Shown here piece after piece: positions 11,050-23,862 of a stretch of 64,000 bases of DNA; position 1 is the stretch's first letter; each line of letters starts with the position of its first letter. Below the pieces are notes generated by a model. It had not been told where the DNA came from and did no database searches. It was given only the letters and a program-made list of their open reading frames with translations. The position numbers and the translations under genes were made by a program. Origin of the DNA: Atherinomorus stipes (taxonomy: Eukaryota; Chordata; Actinopteri; Atheriniformes; Atherinidae); assembly GCA_023101725.1 (NCBI GenBank), contig JALJCO010001162.1:186001-250000 (forward strand), given 5' to 3'.

Positions 11050-14000
11050 TCTTATATAGTGGCCGCCCCATCTCTCCCATTTTACTGGAGGAACACCGAA
11101 GGGCAACTCAACATATTATCTTCGGAAGGACTCAAAGTGATGCAGAAACTTTACCGGTGAGTAAATACATGTATATACTCCTAGAAATAAGGTCCAGGTT
11201 AAAAACAAAAAGAAACTTACTCTTTAACATCACACAATTAGACAAATTCATTTTTTTCTTGTAGGAATCATGACAATAAGGAACAAGTTCAACCAGCATT
11301 TCACGAATTCAACAAAATTAAAACAAGCTTCACTGACACACCTGACACACATACACAAGAATGTAAACTCAATTTAAGGAACAGTGGAGATTTTAAGACC
11401 AAGCACGTATTGGAGGAATAAAATCTATATTGGGAGTGTGGTTTTGAAGAGAAAGGTATCTCGAATGAAATGCTATTTGAGCCGACAAAGGTCCCTAAGT
11501 TTTACATAAGTAAATTTACTTCCGCATGCACACACGCATGTGGCCTCGTGTCTGCATGAATGCCCATTCAAATGGAGGAAAAACAAAAAAACATTGCTAA
11601 ATGCAAACACTTGCAAAATGAAATAATGATATTGCTACTACCAATTACAACTTTTTACTTTTAGATCTTTATTTTTAATACTTCTACATTTAACCACAGA
11701 GAAAAGATCCAGTTATCATGTGATGTAGATGAGATCAATTAATATCAAAAGGCTAAATCCTGACTAAATTTATTGAGCCACACACCTATACCCTGTTTGT
11801 GCTTAAAAATATCTTTAAAACCTTTAACCCCAATTCCACAATTTCACATTTAAAGGCTGTTTTTCTAGTTTTTGCATGTGTAGATGTTATATTTGCAAAT
11901 TAGTCAATCAACTGGACATTAGTAAGTCATCCAATTCTTCATTGCCACAGACTTAAGAATACAAACATACAGTATATTACAAAATACATACATTGTAAGT
12001 AACAAGTTTGCCTTAGTGATAACAGGGCAAGAAGATTATGATGCTATATTTTTAGAAAGTATTGAAATTACATAAATATGACAAAAAAATAAACATTTTC
12101 CTTAAATAGATAATAAACTAAGTCATAAGTTAAGATTAGAATTACAGAAAAGCATTGCTGAACATGTCTGTAGAAGTAAATATTGAAACACAACATGACG
12201 CTTTTTAAAAAAATAATTCATGCATCAGAGGGTTAATTTGGCTTAAATATTAATACTGAATCTTGTAAATCTGACTATGTATATTTTTGGGTTAATCAGA
12301 GTTGGAAATAGGCCCTTGGATATCTTTTGGAAATATTTCCCAAGTCACTGCCTTAATACTCATATCTCAAGGGATTGTAGGAATGTAATTTATATATATA
12401 AAAAAATCAATGTGTGATGGAAATCTGGCCGCTGATAAGAAGTGAAATGTAGCCAAACTAAAGTACATCCTTAGGCTTAAAAACTTAAGGCAGCACCGCC
12501 AGTGAGCCAAGAAGGATTGGGTGATAAGATAGAGAAGAGGAAACATGTAACATTTGCTCTCTCACATGATTTCTTTTTTCCTTTTGTCTTATCAAACTTA
12601 ATTATCTAATGGATAATTTAATTATTTGATAAGAAAACGATTAGTTTGTAAGCCAATATATTGCTTTGAATTCTGATCTGTTCTTGTTCCCACGACTGTT
12701 GAACACAGGCAGAATGCATGCTTATAGAATAAGACTGAAAATGTCTAATGCACTATAAGAAACATTATTCTAGTGGGTTGCACGGCTAAATCTGGTCAGA
12801 TCCGCTCAAGTTTTAATGGTTGGCAGTTTTGATGAGCCTATTAAATGACACAGTCACACATTTAGGCAGCTTTGTTTTGTGACTTTGGCTACAACTCGTT
12901 GCTTTTATATTGCTGCATTTTCCTTTTAAATTTCTAATTCAGGATTATGATTAATTCTTCTTGTGGGAGGTATGCGGCTCTACATTTGTCCATGTTTAAC
13001 ATGACCATCTGTTGTTCCTCTTAGTGTAGCTGCAGTGGTTTTTAGTCTTCTACAGGCCCGACTGTCTCATCTTGGCAGTAATTGTTGAAGCTGGATGTCA
13101 TATCATCTGCCGTGAAAACAGTTGTGACTCATCCTGTCACGGACATGGCTGCCTTTTCTAAGATATTAATTTCCTGTCAATTGATGTCGTCCGCTGATAG
13201 AACTCTGTTTGTGTATAAGTATAATTTACATTTAAATGATCTTTTAAAAACTACATTAAAATCATCCCCTTTCCTTGTAGTTTATTCTGTCTTTCAGGAC
13301 CTTGACTTCATTAAAACACCAACAAAATCCCTCATTGAATAATATTCATTAATACTGAAAGCATCATCCCGAAACATGGAATTGTTATGAGGTTATAAAA
13401 GGTCATTCCCTCTGTATGAAAACAAGGCTTTGCTGCTAAATTCCAGGCATGTTCTTTCATTGATCCCGCCTGGACTGCTTCGCCCTGTCTTCATTCATAT
13501 TGCCGTGTTAAATTGAGTATGAATGGGTGGAACGGTGCTGCAACATAAAGGTCAGAGGTCGGACCCTCAGGATGCTAACAGCCTCAAGCAGCTGCTGCTC
13601 CCTTTGACCCACAGACCTTGATGAAAGAAGCTTAGAGGATGAGGAGAAAAGAGGAATGACAATGTATACGGGAAGAGACTGACAATAGAACAGTGATGCA
13701 CCCTCAAACACACAGGAAGATTACATATAATGACCATGTGCACAGCAACACAGATACATGGTTAAATTAATCTTTTCTCTCCGGTTTGGCCTTCAGCCCA
13801 CACTGGGCTGGAAGATTATACTTACAGCTTTTCAAAAATGCTCCTCACAGTGATTACCTTTTTAAAATGCTGGCCTTGCTCTTCAGTGTAGCCTGAAAAA
13901 TATGTTTTCCAATCGCTGCTGGTTAAATCATATGAAAGGATGCATTATCAAACACACAGCAGCAACATCAGAGTAAAGAGGGTTTCATTTTTTCATAAAT

Positions 14001-15140
14001 TGTTGAAGGTATTAAGAAACTTTTTTTTTTTCTGGTAAAAAATCACATCAGTATTGAAAAGGTGTATTTTTATACCAGTTCAAGAATACAAAGGCACAAA
14101 AGTAAACACACTGGCAACATTATTTGCTTTTCATAAGTTTATGCAGGCATCAGAGAACAAACATGATACTGAAAGGGAAAAACTGAAAGAGTTAGAAAAA
14201 GGTAGAAAACCAGTTCCATACACAGATGGGTGAGTTGTAGAGTTAGAATTTAAATGGACCACCTTTGTCCATATTCCAGTACATGTGCATTAAAGGGCAA
14301 CTTTGGAATATTGTCTGAAGCATGTATGCTACTGGACTCAAGGGCAGGGCCAAACGAATGGCCTGAGGGGGCACAGGTTCCCCCTAAAACCTAACTGGTC
14401 CCCCAGGTGCCACCCCAATAATAGACAATTACATTTGAACAAATAACCAGTGTAAACCGACCTAAACTTGGGTATAATACCATGTTGTTCATCATAATGC
14501 AGCATCCATGTGGGTGCAGTGGCTGATCTAGGAAATTTTACACGGGAGGCAAAGGAGGGGCAAGAGGTCTAGACAGGGTAGCAGTAGCCGCATTTTCATG
14601 GAGCACTTTTGATCTGATCGAATGTTCAATCAGCGTAAAATGCAACTAGTAAACACATCAGTTTATCTGATCAAGGCTACATTTTCAATCTGATCTTTCC
14701 AGAATCTGATCAGCAGGGATTCATAAGGACGTCTACTCTCATCCTGATAGTTTCTGTAATGTTTGTTGTTTCTGGTCCCGCAGGTAACGGATCTGTTCTG
14801 GAAGTCCTGTTGTGGGGACATGGAGAACAAGCATGTTCGTATATTGTTCTACATATGATTTAAAAGATGTTCAGAGCTACTGCCGCATTATTCCAAATGG
14901 ATAGCCATTAAAATCCACACGTGTAACACATGGCCAGGACTAGGTTATCTCATTCCCACATGTTAATTATATGTTGCCATAATTTAATGACACGTGGCCA
15001 CGGGATAACATCCCATGGCCATGCCTCAGTAGTCCACAGCTGTATATCACTCACATCCCAGATAGTCAGAACCGGGTGCTGGATAAAAGTGGAATACAGG
15101 ATCAAGAAATGAGATCCACACCCAGGAGTTGTTCTGGAGG
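11050..15140. other. Non-coding stretch, few features
   Basis: AT-rich, mostly unique-looking DNA without convincing frames. Around 14340-14570 phrases such as 'gagggggcacaggttccccc' and 'agtggctgatctaggaaatt' suggest decayed DNA-transposon ends, but I cannot bound them. A low-repeat block at 13360-13520 may be conserved. No gene is seen. Confidence 0.4.
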
Positions 15141-15149
15141 AGGTTTTAA

Positions 15150-15832
15150 GGGGAGACACTGGGCAAAAACCCTGTTTTTTCATCACCTGGTCAATTTTGA
15201 GATTTTTGGTTTTTTTTCCTTCTTCAACATGTTTTCTTTCAGACTAGTGTGAAAAAAACCCATAAAAACAAAACCATCCAAAATAAACATTTTAGAGGTT
15301 TATTTCATGATTGTCTGATGCGCCCAAATTCCATCAAAATGCAGCTAAAGTTGCCAATTTCTCAAAATGAGTTTTTTCCTCATTTTGGGTAAAAAAAACT
15401 CCACTTCAGGAGCACTTACAGAAACCAAACTTTCACGTTTTGCTCCTGACTGTATTCTTAAAGTTTTTACAGAAGGATTTTTTGATATCTCATTCACAGC
15501 CTGATTTATAGAACATTTCATCCCAAAAATATGCCAAAAATGAGTTTTTTCCAGTTGTTGACAGTATATTCTAAATTGTGAAATGATAACATGAAATATC
15601 CAAAATCCCCTCTGTAGGTTTAATCTAGTATTTAGTGTTTTTTTTTCCTAGAAATGTATGCAAATAGCACATTTTTGGCTATATAACACCTCATTTGCAT
15701 ATTTAAACATAAAATTTCAGAAAACTTGTAGTGCAAGAAATGATAGCCCTAATGTGAGGAATAAACTAGGATAGTTTCACGGTGATACCAGTTAGTTAAT
15801 TATTTTACCCTATTTGCGTGCAGTGTCTCGCC
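15150..15832. mobile_element. TTAA-duplicating MITE, 683 bp
   Basis: The left end reads TTAA (15146-15149) then GGGGAGACACTGGGCAAAAA. The right end, complemented, reads TTAA (15833-15836) then GGCGAGACACTGCACGCAAA. The first 12 bases match at 11 positions. The interior has paired 'ctcaaaatgagttttttcc' type words and no transposase. The TTAA duplication points to a piggyBac- or Kolobok-like mobiliser. Its termini differ from those of the other TTAA elements in this window. Confidence 0.75.
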
Positions 15833-15839
15833 TTAATTT

Positions 15840-17630
15840 GAGTTACGTTTTGGCCGTCCGTCCTGGATGTCACCATGAGTTTGTTTTTTTGTTTCTTCCT
15901 GCCGATGTGATCAGAGGGCTCTGTATAGGGACTTGCTTCTGAATTATCAGCCACTGCTTTCATCTCCTGATGAGAAGCAGCAGTAACTAAAATGCAAAAT
16001 GTTTCTATCTTCATCCTCCTTAAGGTGGAGTCTTAAACCGCAATTTACATCATTTGATGGAAACACCTGCATATCGCAATAGTACTTTTTTTTTTTTCTA
16101 AATTTAAGAAATATCGCTCTTATTTTTTTTTAAAAAACTGCAATGGAAACCCAGCTTATGACACCAGAAGCATTGAAATTGACCTTGTGGTTGCAAAGAT
16201 ATTCATTTAAACATGGGTATGAAATTTTCAAGCAGAGGCCTAAAATAAGGCACATGGATCAAAGGATTAAACTTTGTCAAATTTGTGAAGACACTTTAAC
16301 TTTCTGGCATCTGTTTCAGATGTAATAGCCATTTTTCTACCTCAGTGAGACTAAGTAAGTTTAAACTAATTTGCAGGTTTTAGTATCTTGTTTATGCTTT
16401 TATAAAATATTTACTTCTCATGTTTTAGCACTTAAACGATTTAGATGTTATAAACTTCTTTGCTGATGTTAAATCAGTTCTAATTGATCAATGCAATAAA
16501 TGCAATTGCAGTTAAAAGCAATTAAGTTGCTCTTAATTGCATTCTTTTCCCCCAAATTGTCATCATTGTACATCTGTTGTGCATTCAAATGAATGCATTT
16601 TTCAGTCCTGGAAAGGTGTTTGCACCACAGAATTTCTCAGAGGCAATCACATGAGCAGACTTGCAGCTCAAATCAACCTTCTGCAAATAACATAGAGTTG
16701 AGATTTAATATGGTACCATTACTGCCTTATCTGGAACTGTAATCTAGGAAATCGTCCACTTGGTGCAGACGTTGAACACGACGTGTCCTGCTTATCAAAG
16801 AGAGTCAAATATCAAGCAGTTATGTTTCTACCTTAATCTTCTTCTTCAGTCAGAGCGTCTGCTGTTTCGTTGACTTTATCGCCAGCTGTACTGTAAAGCC
16901 TTAAATTATTCAGTGCCTGTTCAGATCGAGAGAAAAAGAGAAGTGAAAGGAGGAGGAGGGAGGGTTAGATGGCAGCCTCTATTTTCTCCTCTTCCATCTC
17001 ACCGCACATCAGTACAGATGATGTTTACCAGAATAAACCCTGTCCTCCTTTCTCTTCTGGGTTGATTTTTTCTTAGGTTTCTTTGGAGAAAAACAACTGA
17101 AGGAAGGTGTTAAGTTTATTTAGTAGAGGGGAAAATCTACTCCATGTTTCAGTAATCCTGATGACCACATTACTGTAGTAGAACTGGTATTCCGCTGACT
17201 TTTGCTGACCGACTTTTATACCCTTCTTTCTCACTTAAAATGACATGCTGCAGATTAATTGTCATCTTCTTATTTACCAAATCATCTCAATATTTTGAGA
17301 TTTAAAGTCTCCACACACTGCCAATTTGATCAGTGAAAATCAGTCTTTTTTATGGGTAGTCAGCTGAAACATTGCTTTCTCCCTCTTTCTTTAGTAATTG
17401 ATTTCAACAAAACATGTAAACAGAGAGAAACTGAGTCATTTTTAACATGCTAGTTAGTGTGATGAAGCAGCATCCAAGCTTCTTATGAACCTGACAGAGT
17501 TGTAGCCTAAAATACACCAGAAATAAAACTGAAATCCTTCTTCTTGGTACCAAATCCACACTCTCCAAATCTTTCACTTCATATTGATGACTATGCTGTT
17601 CACTCATCTTCTTGGGTCAAAAATCAGGGG
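15840..17630. other. Non-coding stretch, nothing recognised
   Basis: AT-rich sequence. Near 16030-16150 words like 'atggaaacacctgcatat' and 'gcaatggaaacccagctta' hint at an old MITE. There are no convincing frames or RNA genes. Confidence 0.4.
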
Positions 17631-18639
17631 GCGGAGATACATGATATAGGACTTTTTGGCCGATATCCAATATGCCAATATTTTACAACTGATTTGGCCA
17701 ATAGGTGAAACCAATATTTTTACCCCACACCTAATTGCAGAGATTTTAATTTCCTGTGTAGAGACATTAAAATACAGTATTATGCATTCTTTGTTATGCT
17801 GGCGTGTTGGCAAATGCAGACGTAAAAAGAAAAAGAAAAGCTGTGAAATAATGTTACATTTTCTTGTAATATTTTTAATAAAACAGGGTGCCAACAGAGA
17901 TAAACTACCGTTTTCCCTCGAGCAAGGCCCCTAACCCCTCAGATGGCTCTTGAAACATGGCAGCCCACTGTGCTGTGGGACATGTAGAAATGGTTTAAAT
18001 GGAGAGCTGAATTTTCCAATCAGGATAAGTACAGAAAATATTATCATATTCACTCCTTGTGAAAAATAAGAAAAACATTTTAGCTTACATTATCGGGCCA
18101 AGAAGTGGAAATTTGTCATTTTTCAGATTGGAGGCAATAAAAAGAATCTCTACGTGAAGAACTGGATGTGTAATTTAATCTTGTGTAGCATGACCTCACG
18201 CACACTCTCTGTGTTGATCTCCAGACCTGTGTTTACAAGCTGTTTCAGCTGCTTGTTCATGTACGTTTATGTGAATCTCCTCCCTCCTCACGGAGAACCA
18301 CAGCCAGTAAGCAATGGCAGCACGTATTAGCAAATGCCGTAGACAGGAACAAAGCATTCACCTGAAGAAGACCAGGATCCAACATTATCTATAGAAACAA
18401 TGGTTGTTATTTCTGTGGGTTGTCACACTTTGCTTTGGTCTATAGGTATTGCACAACAGCAGACGTTACGGTGAGACTATTTCATTTTTTACCCTCTTAT
18501 GTCTAAAATGTCAAATTTAATAATGACAATGATTTTTAAATAAAAATAAGTATGATATGTGCTTCCTATCTTATGTAATAGCCAGTAGCTCAACAGTAGC
18601 CTGCCATGCAACATTGGCTACGTTCACATCAGCAGTGTT

Positions 18640-18735
18640 AAGGCCGGTTTATACTTGCCTCGTCTGTGTCAGGCCTGTGTGGGTCCGCAGAGGCTCAACG
18701 TGCACCTCTTTGGACCTGTTGTACATACTGGCTAT
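18640..18735. mobile_element. Truncated Harbinger-like MITE end
   Basis: TAA then GGCCGGTTTATACTTGCC closely resembles the left terminus of the Harbinger-like copies at 8013 and 22270 (TAA, GGCCTGGCATATACTTGC). No matching right end appears, so this is either a 5' fragment or a related family cut by the LINE fragment that follows. Confidence 0.4.
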
Positions 18736-18795
18736 GCCAACACAGCTAAGGAAGTACTCATGCCAACGCAGAGACAATAGAAGACTCATAGAGAT

Positions 18796-19218
18796 TCATA
18801 GAATAGATTATTGTCATGCTACATGACTACAGCTTCTACAAAATTCAGCTGCTCGTCTACTGACAAAGACCAGAAAGAGAGTTCATATTACATCAGTTTT
18901 AAAATCTCTGCTTTGGCTTTCTGTATCCTTCCGTATTAAATTCAAAATTCTTTTATTAGTTTTTAAAGCTCTTAAAGGTTTTAGTCCCAAGTATTTATCA
19001 GATTTTCTTTTAGTTTATGACCCTTTCAGGGCCCTCAGGTCGTCAGGGGCTGGTCTACTAGTTATTCTTAAGGTGGGACTAGGACATATAGAGGCATCTT
19101 TTAGTATGTACGGTCCTTGACTGTGGAACAGCCCTTCAGATGACCTGAAGGCAGCTGGGAGTGTTGATATTTCTAACAGACAGCTTAAGACTTACCTTTT
19201 TAGAAACATTTTTAACTG
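18796..19218 (+). pseudogene. L2/CR1-group LINE reverse transcriptase, C-terminal fragment
   Basis: Conceptual translation gives, in order, I-D-Y-C-H, a stop, then LQLLQNSAARLLTKTRKRVH, SLLWLSVSFRIKFKILLLVF, KALKG, 'YDPFRALRSSGAGLL', 'FSMYGP-stop-LWNSPSDDLK' and 'RQLKTYLF'. This is the hallmark C-terminal domain of fish L2-type LINEs (QNAAARLL…HITPVL..LHWLPV..RI.FK…LRSSG..LL…LWNSLP..LR). At least two stops interrupt it, and a short segment is missing after the DYC motif. Only the 3' end survives, as expected for 5'-truncated LINE insertions. It is an inactive relic. Confidence 0.8.
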
Positions 19219-19231
19219 AACATATTTTAGA

Positions 19232-19390
19232 CCAGTGATTCCCAACCCTGGTCCTCAAGGCACACTATCCTGAAGACTTTCCTTTTTGCCCTGCTAAGAC
19301 ACAGCTGATTCAAATGAAATGGGTCTCTGACGAGCTCTGCACCAGTCTGCTTCTGATGCAGAGTATAAACCAGGTTTTGTGGCCCTGAAG
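19232..19390. mobile_element. Short hAT-type MITE fragment
   Basis: It starts 'ccagtgattcccaaccctgg' then 'tcctcaaggcacactatcct', the classic opening of a fish hAT MITE (CAGTGGTTCCCAACCCTGGTCCT). The 'acacagctgattcaaatgaa' block also fits that family. The inverse right end is not clear. Confidence 0.5.
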
Positions 19391-19647
19391 TGACCTCCAT
19401 GTGCAATGTGCAATGTGTCAATAACAAGATGTGTCATATGCATCCAAACTGACCCCTCAAGAAGTCATTGAAGTTTTGTTTCCCCCCAAACATTAAAATA
19501 AATGCTTAAATTTCATTCTCCCTCTGCTGTACACCCGTCCAAGCTGTCTACCATGTTTCTTTGATAATAATTATCTTATAATTGTCCTGTTTTGCCTGTT
19601 GCAGTGTTAAAAGTGACATCATCATTACATGAATTCCAATATGGGTC

Positions 19648-19651
<4 letters not shown>

Positions 19652-19679
<28 letters not shown>
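19652..19679. repeat. Poly(A) run
   Basis: About 28 consecutive A, with no retroposon body recognised immediately upstream. Confidence 0.9.
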
Positions 19680-19682
<3 letters not shown>

Positions 19683-19874
19683 GACCTGTATCAGATTTAA
19701 AACCACATGCAAAAATGTCCTAGACTGTATCCATTATGACGTTCCCACAGGTTGATCACAGAGCAGCACTTGTCATACTGGTTAGTGACATCGGTTGAAT
19801 GTCTGATACTTAATTTTAAAGGCAATATCAGCAAATACTGATATCATGCCAATATCATCGTGCATCTCTATCTG

Positions 19875-21050
19875 GTAGTCATCCTTGACAGCACCCTCTG
19901 CTTTACAGCTTACATCAACACAGCCACCCAGTCTGAATACTACCATCTCTACAACTTAACTAACAATGCAAACAGGAAGTTTGCTGTGTGAAGAATCACT
20001 TATGAGATATTTATTGGTTTTCTTGATTTTTATGTGGTTATTTCACATTTCATAACATCCAATCCTGAGATAATAAGTGGCTGCATTCTTTGCAGACAGA
20101 TACACATAAGAAGAACCCATCGATGTAATAACAAATTTATGAAATAGAAGGAAATTTTCAGTAATCTAAAATAAGAATCAAGATACGAGAACAGTCCATC
20201 TGGATGGTAGTGATTCATTCAGATCTTCTCTTGTGTGTGGCCTATCCTTCAGAGTTCATTAATGTGTTTTCTGCACCTGGTGCATTCTGCAATAGCCTAT
20301 TGTGGAGGAGGAAAAGGAAGAGGAACCCTGAACTAACACCGACATACACACATGGCTCTTTCACACTCACACAGACACAATCCTTTTCCTCTGAGTCAAG
20401 GTCTCAGGTCATCTTTGGGGATCTGCTCTGATACAACTTGAACAAAGAGCACAAGAAAAAAAAACATATAGAGGTTGTAAATAGCTTAACATTGTCATTT
20501 TTATGTGCTTAAAGTGTTGATGACATGATTTTAACTTCAAGTAACTTTGCCATACAACAACACACCAAGACAAAATAATCTCTGTGCAGTTCGAACCCTA
20601 GCCTCCGTGACATGACGTCAGCGAGATAAGGCGGTCGACTCATTGATTTACATGTATGATCAAAGCCGTGGGAAACATAAAAGATGGCTCCAGAACAACT
20701 AGATTGGAACTGGTTTGTGTGGTGGGATCATCAGCCAGTTCAGAAGAGTGATGATGCTGAGGAATTTGGGGAAATCACACTTTACAGTCTAGAATCAGAT
20801 TAGAACTGTCAGCTGCCTACAGCCTCAAGTCCATTCGGTACAGCTAAAAGCCTGCGATTCCCACACCGAGTGGACTCAGAACTGTAAGGAGCGACCCAGA
20901 ACAGCACAAGCAGACCCACAACTGATAAGGAGCTGCACCGGTTTGACATAGAGTCAGGCGTGACAAAGGACAGGCACTGCGTTAGCTCGGGGCTAACTGG
21001 CTAATGAGTTAGCTCGCATCGGTGCATTGGCTCAGCTGTGGGAAGGGGAC
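19875..21050. other. Non-coding stretch, nothing firm
   Basis: The frames at 20204-20431 and elsewhere lack domains. 20580-21050 is GC-richer, with words like 'gacgtcagcgagata' typical of decayed fish DNA transposons, but no ends can be defined. Confidence 0.4.
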
Positions 21051-21254
21051 GCAGAGCCGGCTCTAGACTTCAGGGGGCCCTAAGCAGAATGATGCCTGGG
21101 GGCCCTACCTCTTGAACAAAGTTTTTCGGTAGACGCAACACCTTAAGTCATAATACGATGTGTATTAACTTATTCAAAACATTCTAGGAACATAGTAAGT
21201 GAAAATATGATTACACTTAGGCTACCAGTAATTGTGCTGTTAATTTGCTGTGAG

Positions 21255-21470
21255 TTCAGAGTTTCACAGATTGTGGTTTGTTGTTGTCTGGCGAGCTAGC
21301 TGCTCTCTCAGCTGTGGTGCTGCGGTGCGTGCAGCCAATAGAGTGTGGAGAACACCCCCAAGAACTAATGAAAGGCTAAATCTGAACTTACAGGACAGTT
21401 GTACCCGTTCGTCCATTCATTCGTCTTAAGTAGGCCTACTGGTGAAATCACAGCGTTTTGCTGCACATAA
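21255..21470. repeat. Dispersed repeat, copy 2 of 2 in window
   Basis: Same ordered words and orientation as 10827-11048, including 'cagagtttcaca', 'ttgttgttgtctgg', 'ggctaaatctg', 'caggaca' and 'gttttgctgca'. It lies just inside the left end of the CAGAGCC-bounded element, so copy 1 may be a fragment of the same family. Confidence 0.6.
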
Positions 21471-21841
21471 TAATAATAATGAAACAATAATAATGCAATT
21501 TATTTGTATCCACCTTATTTCTATGCCCCATGAGCCCTTGTGTGAAATATGCGAGCAACTTCCGGTTCGACCGGAACCAGCATTTATTTACATGCTACAT
21601 GTTCACGCTACTCCACCTTTTACGAGCTTTTTAGGTAAACTACGTGGGAACATCAGCTGTTACAGCTAAGAAAGGACAACGTCACATTCCCTCCGCCTCC
21701 TGTAACATAGGGGTGGGAGGAGGATGATGAAGATCTGGCCAAAAACAACAAACAGCAGCCTTTAGCTCCTTCTTAGCCCTGTCACGTCTGACTGTGAAGC
21801 AATGAGCAATCGCAAAAGCTCCGAGGCTTATCAGTACCTTC

Positions 21842-21892
21842 ATAATAATAATAATAATAATAATAGTGTGCATAATAATAATAATAATAATA
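21842..21892. repeat. (ATA)n microsatellite, two blocks
   Basis: Two ATA runs are separated by 'gtgtgc'. Confidence 0.9.
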
Positions 21893-22269
21893 GCAAACAC
21901 ATTTAATTTGACAGACGCCTTATCAAAGCACCAAAGGACACTACAAAGCGGACAAAACATTAAACTAAAACACAAAGCAGAACACAGCAAACAACATGGG
22001 ATTGATGTACATGGAATCAGGTGAAATCAGACGTCTGTACAGAGGAGTTTTGAGTCTGGATTTGGAGAGAGGGAAGGAGTCCACTGCGGAGATCGGGAGG
22101 GTGGGAATTCCAGAGATGGGGAGCAGAGTATTACAGAGGAATAAGGTTGGTCGTGTTTTGTTGAAAGAGGTGGGATACGATCTTATTTACTTAAAAGTAG
22201 ATGATATTTTAGTCTTAAAATGTGACCACTACGTCGCAGCTTGGAGCCCTGTAGCCACTCTCTCACTAA

Positions 22270-22661
22270 GGCCTGGCATATACTTGCTGTGGACGCAAAC
22301 GTTCACGCAAGCGGTCTGCGTCGTCTGTAAACATACTTGCTGCAGCATGTCGCGGCCAAAACGCTCAATCCCGGAGGCCACCGCTGGGAGCACTACACAG
22401 TACTTGGACACTGAGGTCAATCTGCGAAAGAAAAAAGGTCTCGTCACCAGTGGAGGTGGTATGTGTGGCCAAAGTCGCAACCAAAGTCGCGGAGAAAGTC
22501 ACACGAGCACCTCTAGCGTTCAAGTCGGTATTGCACCAAGCGCACGCGGCACGTTACCTCGCGTCAATGCGATCGACCTATGTGCCGTAGCTACGCTGGA
22601 AACGCATGGGCGCCATGATGCGTATGCGGACGCGTCGCCAGCAGCAAGTATATTCCAGCCC
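22270..22661. mobile_element. PIF/Harbinger-like MITE, copy B
   Basis: Left terminus GGCCTGGCATATACTTGCTG; right terminus complemented GGGCTGGAATATACTTGCTG (18 of 20 identical). TAA is duplicated at 22267-22269 and 22662-22664. It is collinear with copy A (8013-8507) but lacks an internal block of roughly 100 bp. It shares 'cacgcaagcggtctg', 'tactggag'-type and 'gcacctctagcgttcaagtc' words with copy A. The 222-residue + frame over this area (21996-22664) is built across the MITE and is not a gene. Confidence 0.85.
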
Positions 22662-23862
22662 TAAGACCGAGGTGCATGTTCTACAAATCGCTGTTGTCGC
22701 CACAAATTCAACTTTCTCTTCTTGTTAGTACAACCACGAATCACACAATGTGTTCCCGAACCGTGCAAGTACATTTTTCTGGGAAAAATTGTTTAGAAAT
22801 GTTATGAATACTCATGTTGAAATGTTCAACTAAACTGCTAGCCGAAACAACATCTTATACTGTGAGTCAGTGGCAAAGCGCTGTTCCTGGTATCTCACAG
22901 GAAGTTGATCGCATCATCATTTCTACAGGTGGTAGCTCAGGAATAAGATGGATAGCACACTTTAAAATCCAGAGACATCTCAAGGTGCTTGATATAATGC
23001 CTTATAGGGAGGTCCATTAATTCTGCCCCCTTTACTCCTGTTACGTGGTTCTGACAGACGTGTATTGGATGTTATTGAAAATACTGAACAAATTGCATCC
23101 TGCACTGGTTCAATGTTAAACTAGTAACAGGAAAGGACTTGGTCTAGAATTGTCTGGACCATCACTATTGAACCAACAGAATGTCAGGATGGGACGTTTG
23201 ATTTCTAAATAAGGAACAACTCCGTATTTTACAGGATGGTTGGCAACCCTGTTGAGCTACAAATGCTTTGCTGGCTAACAGTACCCAACTGTTAGCCACT
23301 TGCTAAATCAAAATGCATTTTCAAAAACTGCTGTGACATGTCTAGTCTAAACATCTTCATTATCACTGACACCAGAATAATACCTGACATTACAGTATCA
23401 TTACAAAATAAATCACCTTGTCCTTGCCAGCTGCTTCTTCTTTCCTCTTAATCTTAATTAAGCCCATAAAGCACTCATCGAGACAAACTACTTTCTTAGT
23501 GGGCCCCCTAGTGGTGCGGGGCCCTAAGTGGGGCTTAGTGGCAAAACTGGCTCTGGTGGGATGGGGGGAGGCCGTTTGCTTGATAGTGTGCTCTAATTGG
23601 AGCAAATGAATTACGTAGAATGATAAGCTGCTGTCTGATTCAATCGTTTCTGAACAAAGAAACAAAGCTGACTGACTATGAACAGGGACTTTGATACTCG
23701 CTCTGGACATTCACATGGTTTGATCAGTGTACAACAGATTATTATACCCCCCAAACCACAGAAAAGTTTAATTTGATGTCATGGTACCTTTAAATATATA
23801 CCACAGATTTTCCATTTAGTTTGTAAAACATTTTAATAAAGTGGTTTGAATTGTGCTTTTAA

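Larger units (their letters stand above)
17635..19870. mobile_element. Candidate hAT-like transposon relic with nested insertions
   Basis: The left end reads 'agatacatgatatagg…' followed by 'ggccgatatccaatatgcc'. The right end complemented reads 'agagatgcacgatgatattg' with 'ggcatgatatcagtatt'. Both are variants of the AGATGCACGATATATCGGCCGATA terminus of a common fish hAT family. The interior contains a Harbinger-like terminus (18640), an L2-like LINE piece (18796-19218) and a short MITE (19232-19390). No hAT transposase is readable, and no 8-bp target duplication could be confirmed. Confidence 0.4.
21052..23555. mobile_element. Candidate 2.5-kb DNA transposon with CAGAGCC ends
   Basis: The left end reads CAGAGCCGGCTCTAGAC and continues 'ggggccctaagcag'. 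The right end complemented reads CAGAGCCAGTTTTGCC and continues 'cccacttagggccccg'. The flanking octamers 'aggggacg' and 'gtgggatg' agree at five of eight positions, compatible with a worn hAT duplication but not decisive. The interior holds dispersed-repeat copy 2, ATA microsatellites and Harbinger MITE copy B, so the original element was shorter. No transposase is recognisable. Confidence 0.45.

Noticed and set aside
21996..22664. 222-residue + frame
   Set aside because: It runs from repeat sequence straight through a Harbinger MITE including its terminal repeat and ends at its target duplication.
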